A stretch of DNA of 64,000 nt from NCBI RefSeq assembly GCF_052056485.1, contig NZ_CP183948.1, positions 186,001-250,000 of the forward strand, read 5' to 3'. A program made the position numbers and the translations under genes. The DNA is from Paenibacillus_AQ nitricinens. Lineage in GTDB: Bacteria; Bacillota; Bacilli; Paenibacillales; Paenibacillaceae. The notes under the pieces were generated by a model. That model was not told the origin of the DNA. It did no database searches and saw only the letters and a program-made list of their open reading frames with translations. Below are positions 7,617 through 16,126 of the stretch, one piece after another (within the stretch, counting starts at the first letter, position 1; each line of letters begins with the position of its first letter).

Positions 7617-10493
7617 ATGATAACACAAGAAATATTACTCGATTTCATGCGGGAAACTGCATATAAACCAATGACTTATGAAGAGCTGGTGAGCCATTTT
7701 GCTCTAGAAGATAGCACAGGGTTTAAAAAGTTCGAGGAACTACTAATTGAATTAGAGCAGGACGGAAGAATTGTATTAACTCGAAATGCACGTTATGGCG
7801 TGCCGGAACGAATGGATTTACTGCGAGGCCGGTTACAGGCTCATGCGAAAGGCTTCGCTTTTCTTATCCCGGATGATCGTGATCATCCTGACGTATATAT
7901 CCATGCGAATGATCTTAAGGGAGCTATGAATGGAGATATCGTCCTAATCCGTATTACTTCTAAAAGTCCGTCCGGCGGACGTATGGAAGGTGAAGTTGAA
8001 CGTATTGTAAAACGAGGCGTATTGCAGACAGTTGGCGTATTTCAAAACTTGGAGACCTATGGTTTTGTGCTGCCTGATGATAAACGGATTAACCGTGATA
8101 TTTTTATTCCAAAGCAATCCTTCATGGGAGCGGTAGACGGCCAAAAGGTCGTTGTGCGCATTGTTAATTATCCAGAAGGCCGATCAGCGGCAGAGGGTGA
8201 AATTATTGAAATCCTCGGACATAAGGATGATCCGGGAGTTGATATTCTATCTATTATCCGTAAGCATCAGCTGCCAGAGGCCTTTCCCGCTGAAGTGATG
8301 AACGAAGCGGACAACGCTCCGGAATCCATCACAGAAGAGGAAATTGCTGAGCAGGGACGACGCGATTTGCGTGGACTGAACATTGTCACGATAGATGGCG
8401 AAGATGCTAAAGACTTGGATGATGCGGTTAATGTTCAGCGGCTGGAGAATGGGCATTACAAGCTAGGCGTGCATATTGCGGATGTAGGTTATTATGTGCG
8501 TGAGAGCTCTGAGCTCGATAAAGAAGCCTATGATCGGGGCTGTAGTGTGTACTTGGTCGATCGGGTCATTCCGATGCTGCCTCATCGTTTGTCTAACGGG
8601 ATTTGCAGTTTGAATCCACAGGTAGACCGCTTAACGATGTCCTGTGAGATGGAATTTAACGAACACATGAAAGTCGTGAAGCACGATGTCTTTACAAGTG
8701 TGATTCGCACCAAGGAAAGAATGACTTATTCCAATGTCCGCAAAATTTTGGAGGATGAAGATCCAGAATTGCTGGAGCGCTATAGTCCATTAATTGATGA
8801 TTTCCGTCTCATGAAAGAATTGGCGATGAAGCTGCGTGATGCGCGGATGCGGCGGGGCGCGGTTGATTTTGACTTTGAAGAGAGCAAAATCATCGTAGAT
8901 GAGAACGGCAAGGCTGTAGATATTGTGAAGCGTGAGCGTTCTGTAGCTGAGCAAATTATCGAGGAATTTATGCTCGCGGCGAATGAAACAGTCGCGGAGC
9001 ATTTTCACTGGTTGAAGGTTCCGTTCCTTTACCGGATTCATGAAGATCCGGATCCAGAGAAGCTGCAGAATTTTATGGCTTTTGCAGCTAATTTCGGATA
9101 TCACGTGAAGGGACGTGGCAATTCGGTTCATCCACGTGCTTTGCAGGATCTGTTGGAGCAAATCCAAGGGACTAAAGAACAGACCGTTATTAGCACAATG
9201 ATGTTGCGTTCCATGAAGCAGGCGAAATATGATGCGGAGAGCACAGGCCATTTCGGACTGGCTGCGGAATACTATTCCCACTTCACTTCGCCGATTCGCC
9301 GTTACCCCGATCTGGTCATTCACCGCGTAATGCGTGAAGTGATTGAGAATGGAGGGGCGCTGAGCCAGAAACGGCATGATTATTTGGCCGGCCGGATGCC
9401 TGATATTGCTCAGCAGTCCTCGGAGCGTGAGCGTGTAGCGGTAGAAGCAGAACGCGATACAGAGCAGCTGAAGAAAGCTGAATATATGCAGGATAAAGTA
9501 GGCGAGGAATTCGAGGCAATGGTCAGCAGTGTGACCAGCTTCGGAATGTTCATCGAGCTGGACAATACTGTCGAAGGCCTTATTCGTCTCAGCGCTATGA
9601 GCGACGATTATTATCACTTCGACGAAGCGCATATGGCGCTCATTGGCGAGCGCACATCGCGGGTGTTCCGCATTGGTGACGAGGTGAAGATTCGAGTCGC
9701 CAAGGTAAATATGGATGACCACACGATCGATTTCGAGTTGGTCGACATGAAGCCACGCGCGCCAGGTGAACATCGCGGCGGTGGCTTTGGAGGCGGCCGC
9801 GGTGGCAAGGGCGGCCGTGGGGCTGGTGGCGGCTTCGGCAAGCCAGCCGCTGGGGGTAAGGCCGGCGGCGGCAAGGGCCGCGGCGGTAAAGGCAAGCCCG
9901 GCGCTGTTGTAGGCGCGGGCAAGAGCAAGCCGGGCGCTGGTGTGCGCGCCGGCGAAGGGCCGCGCGAAGCGGCCGGTGTTGCACCGGGCGGACGCGGAAA
10001 GCGGAAGCGCGGGCGTGATACCGGCGAGGATGCGAGCCGGGTAGTGGCGGCGCCGGGCGGAAGCACCGGCGCAGAGCGCGGAGGCGAAGCCGGCAACGCA
10101 GGCGCGCCGCGTGAGCGCAGCGGCGGGCGAGGCCGCGGCGGTGACAACGGCGGTGCCGGTGGTGGACGCGGCATTAGCTTCGGCTTTGGCTCCGGCAAAG
10201 GCGGATATGGCGCTCCTGCGTCTGACTCTTCCGGCGGCGAAGTCCGCGGTCTGGACGGCAGCACGAAGTTCCGTAGCCGTGAGGACCGCGGTGGTAACTT
10301 TGGCGGTGGAGAAGGCCGTGGCGGTGCTCCAACAGGTAAAGGTCGCCGGAAAAAGAAGAACAAAAGCGGTGTGTTCATCGGTCAATCCGTGACACCGGGC
10401 AACGTTCAGACGTCGGAACAAGCCGCTTCTAAACGTAGCGATACTACAGGCAGCGCTCCAGACGGAGCTCCTCGTAAGAGAAAGAAGAAATAA
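7617..10493 (+). CDS. rnr: Ribonuclease R with an extended Gly/Arg/Lys-rich tail
   Basis: Processive 3'-to-5' exoribonuclease that digests structured RNA and, with tmRNA-SmpB, mRNAs of stalled ribosomes. Order of domains in about 958 residues: N-terminal winged helix (1-65), two cold-shock/OB domains (about 70-225), the catalytic RNB domain with the metal-binding segment DGEDAKDLDDAV (about 250-575), and an S1 domain (about 635-715, with SFGMFIELDNTVEGL). After it comes a tail of roughly 240 residues made of Gly, Arg, Lys, Ala and Pro and ending in RKRKKK; the Bacillus enzyme stops at about 780 residues. The tail DNA is much richer in G and C than the surroundings. ATG 7617 has GGGGTGA five bases upstream; GTG 7608 behind GGAGGG is an equally possible start and would add three residues. 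Confidence 0.95.
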   Translation: MITQEILLDFMRETAYKPMTYEELVSHFALEDSTGFKKFEELLIELEQDGRIVLTRNARYGVPERMDLLRGRLQAHAKGFAFLIPDDRDHPDVYIHANDLKGAMNGDIVLIRITSKSPSGGRMEGEVERIVKRGVLQTVGVFQNLETYGFVLPDDKRINRDIFIPKQSFMGAVDGQKVVVRIVNYPEGRSAAEGEIIEILGHKDDPGVDILSIIRKHQLPEAFPAEVMNEADNAPESITEEEIAEQGRRDLRGLNIVTIDGEDAKDLDDAVNVQRLENGHYKLGVHIADVGYYVRESSELDKEAYDRGCSVYLVDRVIPMLPHRLSNGICSLNPQVDRLTMSCEMEFNEHMKVVKHDVFTSVIRTKERMTYSNVRKILEDEDPELLERYSPLIDDFRLMKELAMKLRDARMRRGAVDFDFEESKIIVDENGKAVDIVKRERSVAEQIIEEFMLAANETVAEHFHWLKVPFLYRIHEDPDPEKLQNFMAFAANFGYHVKGRGNSVHPRALQDLLEQIQGTKEQTVISTMMLRSMKQAKYDAESTGHFGLAAEYYSHFTSPIRRYPDLVIHRVMREVIENGGALSQKRHDYLAGRMPDIAQQSSERERVAVEAERDTEQLKKAEYMQDKVGEEFEAMVSSVTSFGMFIELDNTVEGLIRLSAMSDDYYHFDEAHMALIGERTSRVFRIGDEVKIRVAKVNMDDHTIDFELVDMKPRAPGEHRGGGFGGGRGGKGGRGAGGGFGKPAAGGKAGGGKGRGGKGKPGAVVGAGKSKPGAGVRAGEGPREAAGVAPGGRGKRKRGRDTGEDASRVVAAPGGSTGAERGGEAGNAGAPRERSGGRGRGGDNGGAGGGRGISFGFGSGKGGYGAPASDSSGGEVRGLDGSTKFRSREDRGGNFGGGEGRGGAPTGKGRRKKKNKSGVFIGQSVTPGNVQTSEQAASKRSDTTGSAPDGAPRKRKKK

Positions 10494-10538
10494 ATAACGT
10501 TATTGGACTGCGTTACGTAGCTCTATGACACAAGATTA

Positions 10539-10574
10539 AGCACTGTCTCCTTTGAGGGGGCAGTGCTTTTTTAA
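10539..10574 (+). terminator. Terminator after rnr
   Basis: A 12-pair stem with G-U pairs (AGCACTGTCTCC with GGGGGCAGTGCT) followed by a run of six T. Confidence 0.9.
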
Positions 10575-10743
10575 TTTTTTTTCGCTGCTCAAGTGTGAAA
10601 GTCTCGTTTCTGAACGAGACTATTGGTTTCCATAAGTTGTTAAGTAATAGCCTGAAGAAGCTATGAGACAGCGTCATTTTGTGACTTTGACACTTGGATT
10701 GGAGCGAAGTAACCAGTGTTATAACGATGCTTATTTTTTGATT

Positions 10744-10874
10744 GCATAATGTGCAGTTAAAATTCCGGTGTTTCAGTAGAGATTGAGTTAATTGCACTTT
10801 GTACAACTAAATCTGATCAGTATCTTCAAAACCGCATGTTTTCGAGTTTTTAACTGCAGAAAGTACAACTAAAC
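10744..10874. repeat. Imperfect intergenic repeat units
   Basis: Two direct copies of about 25 bases, at 10788-10812 and 10850-10874, share TTAA, then Y, TGCA, a variable tetramer and GTACAACTAAA. An inverted partial copy (AATGTGCAGTTAAAA) is at 10749-10763. The 730-base gap between rnr and smpB otherwise holds only the rnr terminator and a weak promoter; I see no gene in it. Confidence 0.5.
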
Positions 10875-11104
10875 AACCATCGAGCGTCTAAATATATTAA
10901 ATAGATGTATAAAGTGCATTTATGTAGCTTTAGCGTAGCGTCGGAGGGAAAGAGTGAATAGAAAAGGGTATGAGTTGACTGGGATGTGTGAATAAAGAAA
11001 CACAAACGTATTTTTACAAACAAATGTAATTAAAGTTAACTATTGGGTAAACTTACTGACAACTAGTTGTCAAAATGGCCGAGAAAGGATTACCTGATCC
11101 TTCC

Positions 11105-11134
11105 TTGCGCACAATCGATTCCATTTGTTACAAT
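11105..11134 (+). promoter_or_regulatory. Candidate promoter for smpB
   Basis: TTGCGC, an 18-base spacer and TACAAT, about 90 bases before the smpB start. Confidence 0.35.
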
Positions 11135-11222
11135 ATAGATCAGACGTTCGATGACTATGTCGTTTAAGATTAGAGAGACATGGTTACTTTAACTTATGAA
11201 TATGATTCAAGGAGTGATTCTC

Positions 11223-11702
11223 ATGGGTAAAAAAGCAGACGGGAAAGTACTTGCCCAGAACAAAAAAGCTTCCCATGATTATTTTATCGAGGATACTTAT
11301 GAAGCTGGCTTGGTGCTGACAGGTACAGAGATCAAGTCGCTGCGTAATGGCCGCGCTAATATTGGAGATGCTTTTGCTACGATCCGTAACGGTGAGATTC
11401 ACATTCACAACATGCATATCAGCCCGTTTGAACAAGGTAATCGTGCTAACCCTACGGACCCGACGCGTACTCGTAAATTGCTGATGCATAAGGAGCAAAT
11501 TCATAAACTGCTGGGCTTGTCCAAGCGAGATGGATTTACGATTGTGCCACTCAAGGTTTATGTGCGAAATGGCTATGCGAAGCTGTTAATTGGTCTTGGT
11601 AAAGGTAAGAAAGAGTACGATAAACGTGACTCTGCTGCTAAGCGTGATGCTCAGCGTGATATCCAGCGTGTATTGCGTGAGAAGCAAAAGATCGCCAGAT
11701 AA
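11223..11702 (+). CDS. smpB: SsrA-binding protein SmpB
   Basis: RNA-binding partner of tmRNA that places it in the empty A site of stalled ribosomes. The 159-residue protein carries the OB-fold core: ASHDYFIEDTYEAGLVLTGTEIKSLR near the N-terminus, GRANIGDAFA, and the basic C-terminal tail GKKEYDKRDSAAKRDAQRDIQR that folds into a helix in the mRNA channel. The ATG at 11223 is chosen because AAGGAGTGA lies seven bases upstream; upstream ATG codons lack a site. It stands just upstream of ssrA, its functional partner. Confidence 0.97.
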   Translation: MGKKADGKVLAQNKKASHDYFIEDTYEAGLVLTGTEIKSLRNGRANIGDAFATIRNGEIHIHNMHISPFEQGNRANPTDPTRTRKLLMHKEQIHKLLGLSKRDGFTIVPLKVYVRNGYAKLLIGLGKGKKEYDKRDSAAKRDAQRDIQRVLREKQKIAR

Positions 11703-11784
11703 TCTAGGAAGAATGGACGATTCAAATGAGTACCAGTTTCCACCTTCAATTCCTTTAACCCACGTGTTAAAGTATTGATAAATG

Positions 11785-11793
11785 TGATATACT
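11785..11793 (+). promoter_or_regulatory. Extended -10 promoter for ssrA
   Basis: TGATATACT fits the TGn extended -10 form. No good -35 is seen. A transcript from here would carry a leader of about 100 bases with small hairpins that must be trimmed from pre-tmRNA. Confidence 0.45.
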
Positions 11794-11900
11794 GAGTAAG
11801 TAAGATTATTGCTTCGTTACAGACTTCTTCAAGAAGAAGCTGTGGATTGGATCTCTCTTGCTTGGAAGATCCGCTTGATCCGAAGCGCCCTTTTTAATGA

Positions 11901-12262
11901 GGGGCCGTTCTTGGATTCGACGGGGGTAGTTCGAGCATGAGTAGCGAGTAGTGGGGACGCGTCCGCTTCATCAACGCTAAAGCCTATTAAACGGCAAACA
12001 ACAAAACAACTACGCTTTCGCAGCCTAAGAAACTGCGCGCGTGCTTCTACCCTGCATCGCCCATGTGACAGGGATAGGGGCTAACAAGTAGTGGGATACG
12101 CCGTCTGGTCTCCGCCTGGGGTCAACGGAAGAAGATAATCAGGCTGACCCAACGTATAGCCGGTTACGGGGCGATACTCGGGTGACATCAAAACTGTGAC
12201 TACACTCGTAGAAGCTTATGTGCCGTTATCTTCGGACAGGGGTTCGACTCCCCTCGGCTCCA
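11901..12262 (+). ncRNA. ssrA: Transfer-messenger RNA (tmRNA)
   Basis: The 5' end GGGGCCG pairs with CGGCTCC at 12255-12261 to form the tRNA-like acceptor stem, and the T-arm GGTTCGACTCCCC precedes it. The 5' part has the conserved TTGGATTCGACGGGG. The tag reading frame at 11993-12028 encodes GKQQNNYAFAA and a stop; with the alanine from charged tmRNA the tag is A-GKQQNNYAFAA, ending in the AA degron read by ClpXP. CCA is not encoded. The ends are set by base pairing and may be off by one base. Confidence 0.97.
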
Positions 12263-12266
12263 TAAG

Positions 12267-12295
12267 AAAAACCCGCTGAATTAGCGGGTTTTTTG
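12267..12295 (+). terminator. Terminator of ssrA
   Basis: AACCCGCT/AGCGGGTT stem, GAATT loop, and a run of T directly after the tmRNA end. Confidence 0.92.
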
Positions 12296-12518
12296 CTGTT
12301 TAGTGCTTGGATTGTACACCGAATCTAGACAAGGAGTTATGGGGAACTAAATGTTTTCATTATTGCAGACCTATTGTCTACATCTTGAATAAGATCATTC
12401 ACTTTGAAGTTAATAATTAATGGCACATTTTCCGAAACTACATCTATAAGAACTCGAATTGATATAAAATTATGGTATTAAGCATCCAAAAAGAAAAACA
12501 TTCGGAGGAATTACTATC

Positions 12519-12884
12519 ATGAGCTTTACTATTGATTATGTTAAAAACAAAAACAGAATTATTGTAACATCGGACGGTATGGATGTTGAGGATGCCCTTG
12601 CGTATGCGGAACAATTTCCGAAAGTACTGAAGAAAACTAAGCGAGGGTTTACAGGTATGACTGTAATTACTGGTGGCCTGGTATTTAAGCAAGAAGTGTT
12701 GGCAATTCTTGCTCCAACTAGTGAAGAAGCTGTCAAAGCTGGAATCTCTACAAAACACAAATGGGTGTATGTTGCGCCTACCTCGTTCTACAAAGCGCAA
12801 ATGTATCGTATGTTTAAAGATATTGCAAACTTGTATGAATCGATAGAAGAAGCTGAAACGTATCTTAATTCTGCAGGGAATTAG
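12519..12884 (+). CDS. Small cytosolic protein, possibly STAS/SpoIIAA-like
   Basis: A 121-residue protein with a GGAGG site nine bases before its ATG and its own terminator, so a single-gene unit. It has no signal peptide or membrane helix. The pattern of a short beta strand (RIIVTSDGM), a helix, a second strand (GMTVITGGL), a strand (KWVYVAP) and a C-terminal helix ending YESIEEAETYL resembles the SpoIIAA/STAS-like fold of small proteins whose last helix has the F/YESxEEAxxYL ending. I cannot name a function; the fold call is an inference from the pattern only. Confidence 0.8.
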   Translation: MSFTIDYVKNKNRIIVTSDGMDVEDALAYAEQFPKVLKKTKRGFTGMTVITGGLVFKQEVLAILAPTSEEAVKAGISTKHKWVYVAPTSFYKAQMYRMFKDIANLYESIEEAETYLNSAGN

Positions 12885-12901
12885 TATATGGAGTATCAGC
12901 G

Positions 12902-12928
12902 AAAGACACCTTGAAGGGTGTCTTTTTT
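12902..12928 (+). terminator. Terminator, AAAGACACC family
   Basis: AAAGACACC, loop TTGAAG, GGTGTCTTT and further T. One of seven copies of this hairpin in the window. The remaining 390 bases up to the next gene hold no gene that I can support. Confidence 0.92.
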
Positions 12929-13322
12929 CATTCTAACGGAAGTTTCGGACAATACGTGGCGGTTAAACGGCTTATCCTTAGACTGTTCTGGGGCTTGCTG
13001 TTAGTGGATACAGTAGCAATATCAGCATGACTCACTTACTAGGGGGTATGAAGACGACGGGTGAAGGTACGGTGATTATTAATACTAATATATTCTCATA
13101 CGTGAATCTGAAAGAATTGTTTAAACGCATGCTCTCTTTCTTTATATGCTGCGTTGTCTTTTTATTTTGATATAATTAATTATTGAGTTTAAGGTATATA
13201 CAATAGTGGAAAAATAGGGATATAGAGCATTGCCTCGCGAACGGTATACCTATAGATAAAGGATTTAATAGTTACTTAATGCTATAATATTTATTTAGAA
13301 TAAGAAATAGGGTGAGATCATC

Positions 13323-14639
13323 ATGAATCAATTTCAAAGTACCCACCATAAGCTGTTAATTATCGGCGCGGGTGCTGCCGGACTAATGGCCGCTGTTACT
13401 GCGCGTGATATGGGTATCGATACTGCCATTCTGGAGAGCAACGACCGGATTGGAAAGAAGATATTAATGACAGGTGATGGCCGCTGCAACATTACGAATG
13501 ATTCCACTGCGACGGGTACGGATGAAGCGGTCGCTTTGTCGCGTAAGTACCACAGTAATCAGGCTGGATTTCCATTGGCGGTATTACAGCAATTTGGCAT
13601 TCGTCAAACCATTGATTTTTTCTCCTTGCTCGGGCTTCCGCTTACAAGATTGAAGGAGGGCTTGATGTATCCGATGTCGCTGCAAGCTGCAGCGGTGCAG
13701 GATATTTTTCAGCTTGCGCTGGAGGATCGGAATGTTCCGGTATACCTCAAGAACAAAGTGTTGGATGTTACTGTTTCGACGAATCATCCGCGCTTCACGA
13801 TAAAATGCCAAACGGAAACAGAGGAGGGGGAGGTACAAGAGGTTGTTTATACCAGTGAATATCTATTTCTCTGTGCGGGTGGCCTTACCGGTCCAAATGC
13901 GGGAAAAGAACCTCCTGGTTATACGCTTGCCGAACGTCTGGGGCACTCCCTGGTCGAGCCTTTGCCAGCCATTGTGCAATTGAAGCTAAAGTATCCGAAT
14001 ATGAGGGCGCTGACCAGTATCAAATTTCAGGGACAAGCCCATATCTTTGTAAATGGTAAAAACATTCTCAGTGCATCTGGTGAGATTGCTTTCACGGATT
14101 ATGGCATTTCTGGTCCGGCAGCTCTCCAGCTAAGCAGGGTAGCTTCTTATCATCTCGCAAGAGGAGAGAATGTGACAGTATCGGTTGATCTGATGCCGGA
14201 CCGCACGGAGGAAGAGCTAGTTAATTTTTTGGAAATGCTCTGGGAGACCTTTGGACACCGGACTGTTGCAGATTCTCTTGTGGGTATCTTCAACAAGAAG
14301 TTGGTTTCTGTCCTGCTGAAGGAGGCAGGCATCGACCAGCAGCCACAGCTACTTTGCCAGGATCTATCGATGAAAACCAAGAGGACATTTTATCGAATCT
14401 TGAAGCGTTGGGAATTTAAAGTGACGGATACCAATGGCTTTACGAATGCGCAAGTGACAGCTGGTGGCATCGATACGACTGAACTAATCGAGGGAACGCT
14501 GGAATCCAAGTTAGTGCCTGGTCTTTATTTGGCTGGCGAAGTGATGGATGTGGACGGAGATTTCGGCGGCTATAATCTGCAATGGGCATGGAGTTCCGGA
14601 TATGTGGCCGCGATGGCGCTAGCTAAGCAAATTCAATAA
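13323..14639 (+). CDS. BaiN/HI0933-family flavoprotein (copy 1)
   Basis: A 438-residue FAD-dependent oxidoreductase of the BaiN/RdsA (HI0933-like, YhiN/YtfP) family. The N-terminal dinucleotide motif IIGAGAAGLMAA (about residues 14-25), the family signature GKKILMTGDGRCNITN (about 45-60) and the C-terminal FAD-binding segment AGEVMDVDGDFGGYNLQWAWSSG are clear. The substrate is unknown; the bile-acid activity of BaiN should not be carried over. It is followed after 30 bases by a near-duplicate on the same strand, probably in one transcript. Confidence 0.93.
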   Translation: MNQFQSTHHKLLIIGAGAAGLMAAVTARDMGIDTAILESNDRIGKKILMTGDGRCNITNDSTATGTDEAVALSRKYHSNQAGFPLAVLQQFGIRQTIDFFSLLGLPLTRLKEGLMYPMSLQAAAVQDIFQLALEDRNVPVYLKNKVLDVTVSTNHPRFTIKCQTETEEGEVQEVVYTSEYLFLCAGGLTGPNAGKEPPGYTLAERLGHSLVEPLPAIVQLKLKYPNMRALTSIKFQGQAHIFVNGKNILSASGEIAFTDYGISGPAALQLSRVASYHLARGENVTVSVDLMPDRTEEELVNFLEMLWETFGHRTVADSLVGIFNKKLVSVLLKEAGIDQQPQLLCQDLSMKTKRTFYRILKRWEFKVTDTNGFTNAQVTAGGIDTTELIEGTLESKLVPGLYLAGEVMDVDGDFGGYNLQWAWSSGYVAAMALAKQIQ

Positions 14640-14669
14640 ATTTATAGGAAAAGGGATGCATCAATTAAC

Positions 14670-15986
14670 ATGTATGAGGATCAGACTTCTAAGCACCACG
14701 AACTGTTCATTATTGGTGGAGGTGCTGCAGGTCTAATGGCTGCAGTTACGGCAAGGGACCAAGGTATTGATACTGCAATTATTGAGAGCAATGACCGGCT
14801 TGGGAAGAAAATAATAACGACGGGTAACGGGCGTTGCAACATTACGAACCAATCCACCGCCACCGGTACGGATGAAGCGGCCGCTTTATCACGCAAGTAT
14901 CACAGTAATCAGGAAGGATTCCCAATACATGTATTGCGGCAATTCGGTGTCCGCCAAACGATCGAATTTTTCTCCTCGCTCGGGCTTCCTTTTGTAAGCT
15001 TGGAGAATGGCCGGATGTATCCGATGTCGCTGCAGGCGGCTTCGGTGCCGGGTGTATTTAAGCTGGCGCTGGAGGATCGGAATGTTCCCGTATATTATAA
15101 ACATAAGGTGTTGGATATTATCGTTTCGGAGGAACATCCGCGCTTTACGATTAAATGCCAAACGGAGACAGAGGAGCTAGTCGAGTATACCAGCAAATAC
15201 CTCTTTTTATGTACGGGGGGTCTTACTGCTCCGAAAACGGGAACAGATGGATCCGGTTATACGCTTGTCGAACGGCTGGGACATACTATGATTCATCCTG
15301 TGGCAGGCATTGTGCAATTGAAGTTAGATTATCCGTATTTGAAGGAACTATCTGGCATCAAATTCGAGGGATTAGGTCATATTATCGTAAACAATGAAGT
15401 CATCCGCAGTGAATATGGTGAAATTCTGTTCACGGACTATGGCATCTCGGGCCCGCCAATACTTCAGCTAAGCAGGAAGGCTGCGTATAATCTCGGAAGA
15501 GGAGAGTCCGTGACATTGTCGGTTGATATGATGCCGGAACGTACGGAAGAAGAGGTAATTGATTTTCTGGAAACACACTGGGCGATCTTCGGGCACCGGA
15601 CAGTTGCGGACGCCTTTATCGGCATCATCAGCAAGAAGTTGATTCCGGTTCTGCTGAAGGAAGCGGGAATTGATCAACAGGTTCACCTGCTCTGTGAGGA
15701 TTTATCGTGGAAAACTAAGAAAATATTTTATCGACTCATGAAGCGTTGGGAATTTATAGTGGCCGATACCAATAGCTTCACGAATGCACAAACAACAGCT
15801 GGTGGGATCGATACGACTGACCTAGTTGAAGGAACGTTGGAATCTAAGATTGTACCTGGGCTTTATTTGGCAGGTGAGGTGATGGATGTCGATGGTGATT
15901 GCGGCGGCTATAACCTGCAATGGGCCTGGAGCTCAGGCCATGTCGCTGCAATGGCGCTTGCTAAACGACGTGCCAGCACCACATAA
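14670..15986 (+). CDS. BaiN/HI0933-family flavoprotein (copy 2)
   Basis: A second 438-residue member of the same family, similar to the preceding protein from end to end and over long stretches also at DNA level (for example GATGTATCCGATGTCGCTGCA-like blocks). It keeps the FAD motif IIGGGAAGLMAA, GKKIITTGNGRCNITN and the C-terminal AGEVMDVDGDCGGYNLQWAWSSG. Small differences include a shorter stretch in the middle and a cysteine instead of phenylalanine in the last motif. This is a tandem duplication; both copies are intact, so both are probably expressed. No function can be given beyond the family. Confidence 0.93.
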   Translation: MYEDQTSKHHELFIIGGGAAGLMAAVTARDQGIDTAIIESNDRLGKKIITTGNGRCNITNQSTATGTDEAAALSRKYHSNQEGFPIHVLRQFGVRQTIEFFSSLGLPFVSLENGRMYPMSLQAASVPGVFKLALEDRNVPVYYKHKVLDIIVSEEHPRFTIKCQTETEELVEYTSKYLFLCTGGLTAPKTGTDGSGYTLVERLGHTMIHPVAGIVQLKLDYPYLKELSGIKFEGLGHIIVNNEVIRSEYGEILFTDYGISGPPILQLSRKAAYNLGRGESVTLSVDMMPERTEEEVIDFLETHWAIFGHRTVADAFIGIISKKLIPVLLKEAGIDQQVHLLCEDLSWKTKKIFYRLMKRWEFIVADTNSFTNAQTTAGGIDTTDLVEGTLESKIVPGLYLAGEVMDVDGDCGGYNLQWAWSSGHVAAMALAKRRASTT

Positions 15987-16100
15987 GAGGATAGATGGTT
16001 GCTGACCTTGATACGTTGCGGTGGAATACTTGCATGCACTTGAACGCACGGCGGCTAATGAATTTGCCACGCCACGGCTCTGCTCCGTTTGGAGTAAGTA

Positions 16101-16126
16101 AAGACACCTTGTGAGGTGTCTTTTTT
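16101..16126. terminator. Shared terminator, AAAGACACC family
   Basis: AAGACACC, loop TTGTGA, GGTGTCTT and a T-run, between the convergent flavoprotein and reductase genes; its last base touches the reductase stop codon. Confidence 0.9.

Noticed and set aside
8790..10421. Very long open frames on the minus strand opposite rnr (543 and 254 codons)
   Set aside because: They lie wholly opposite the coding frame of RNase R, partly in its GC-rich repeat tail where stops are rare. They have low-complexity Ala/Pro-rich products and no ribosome binding site.
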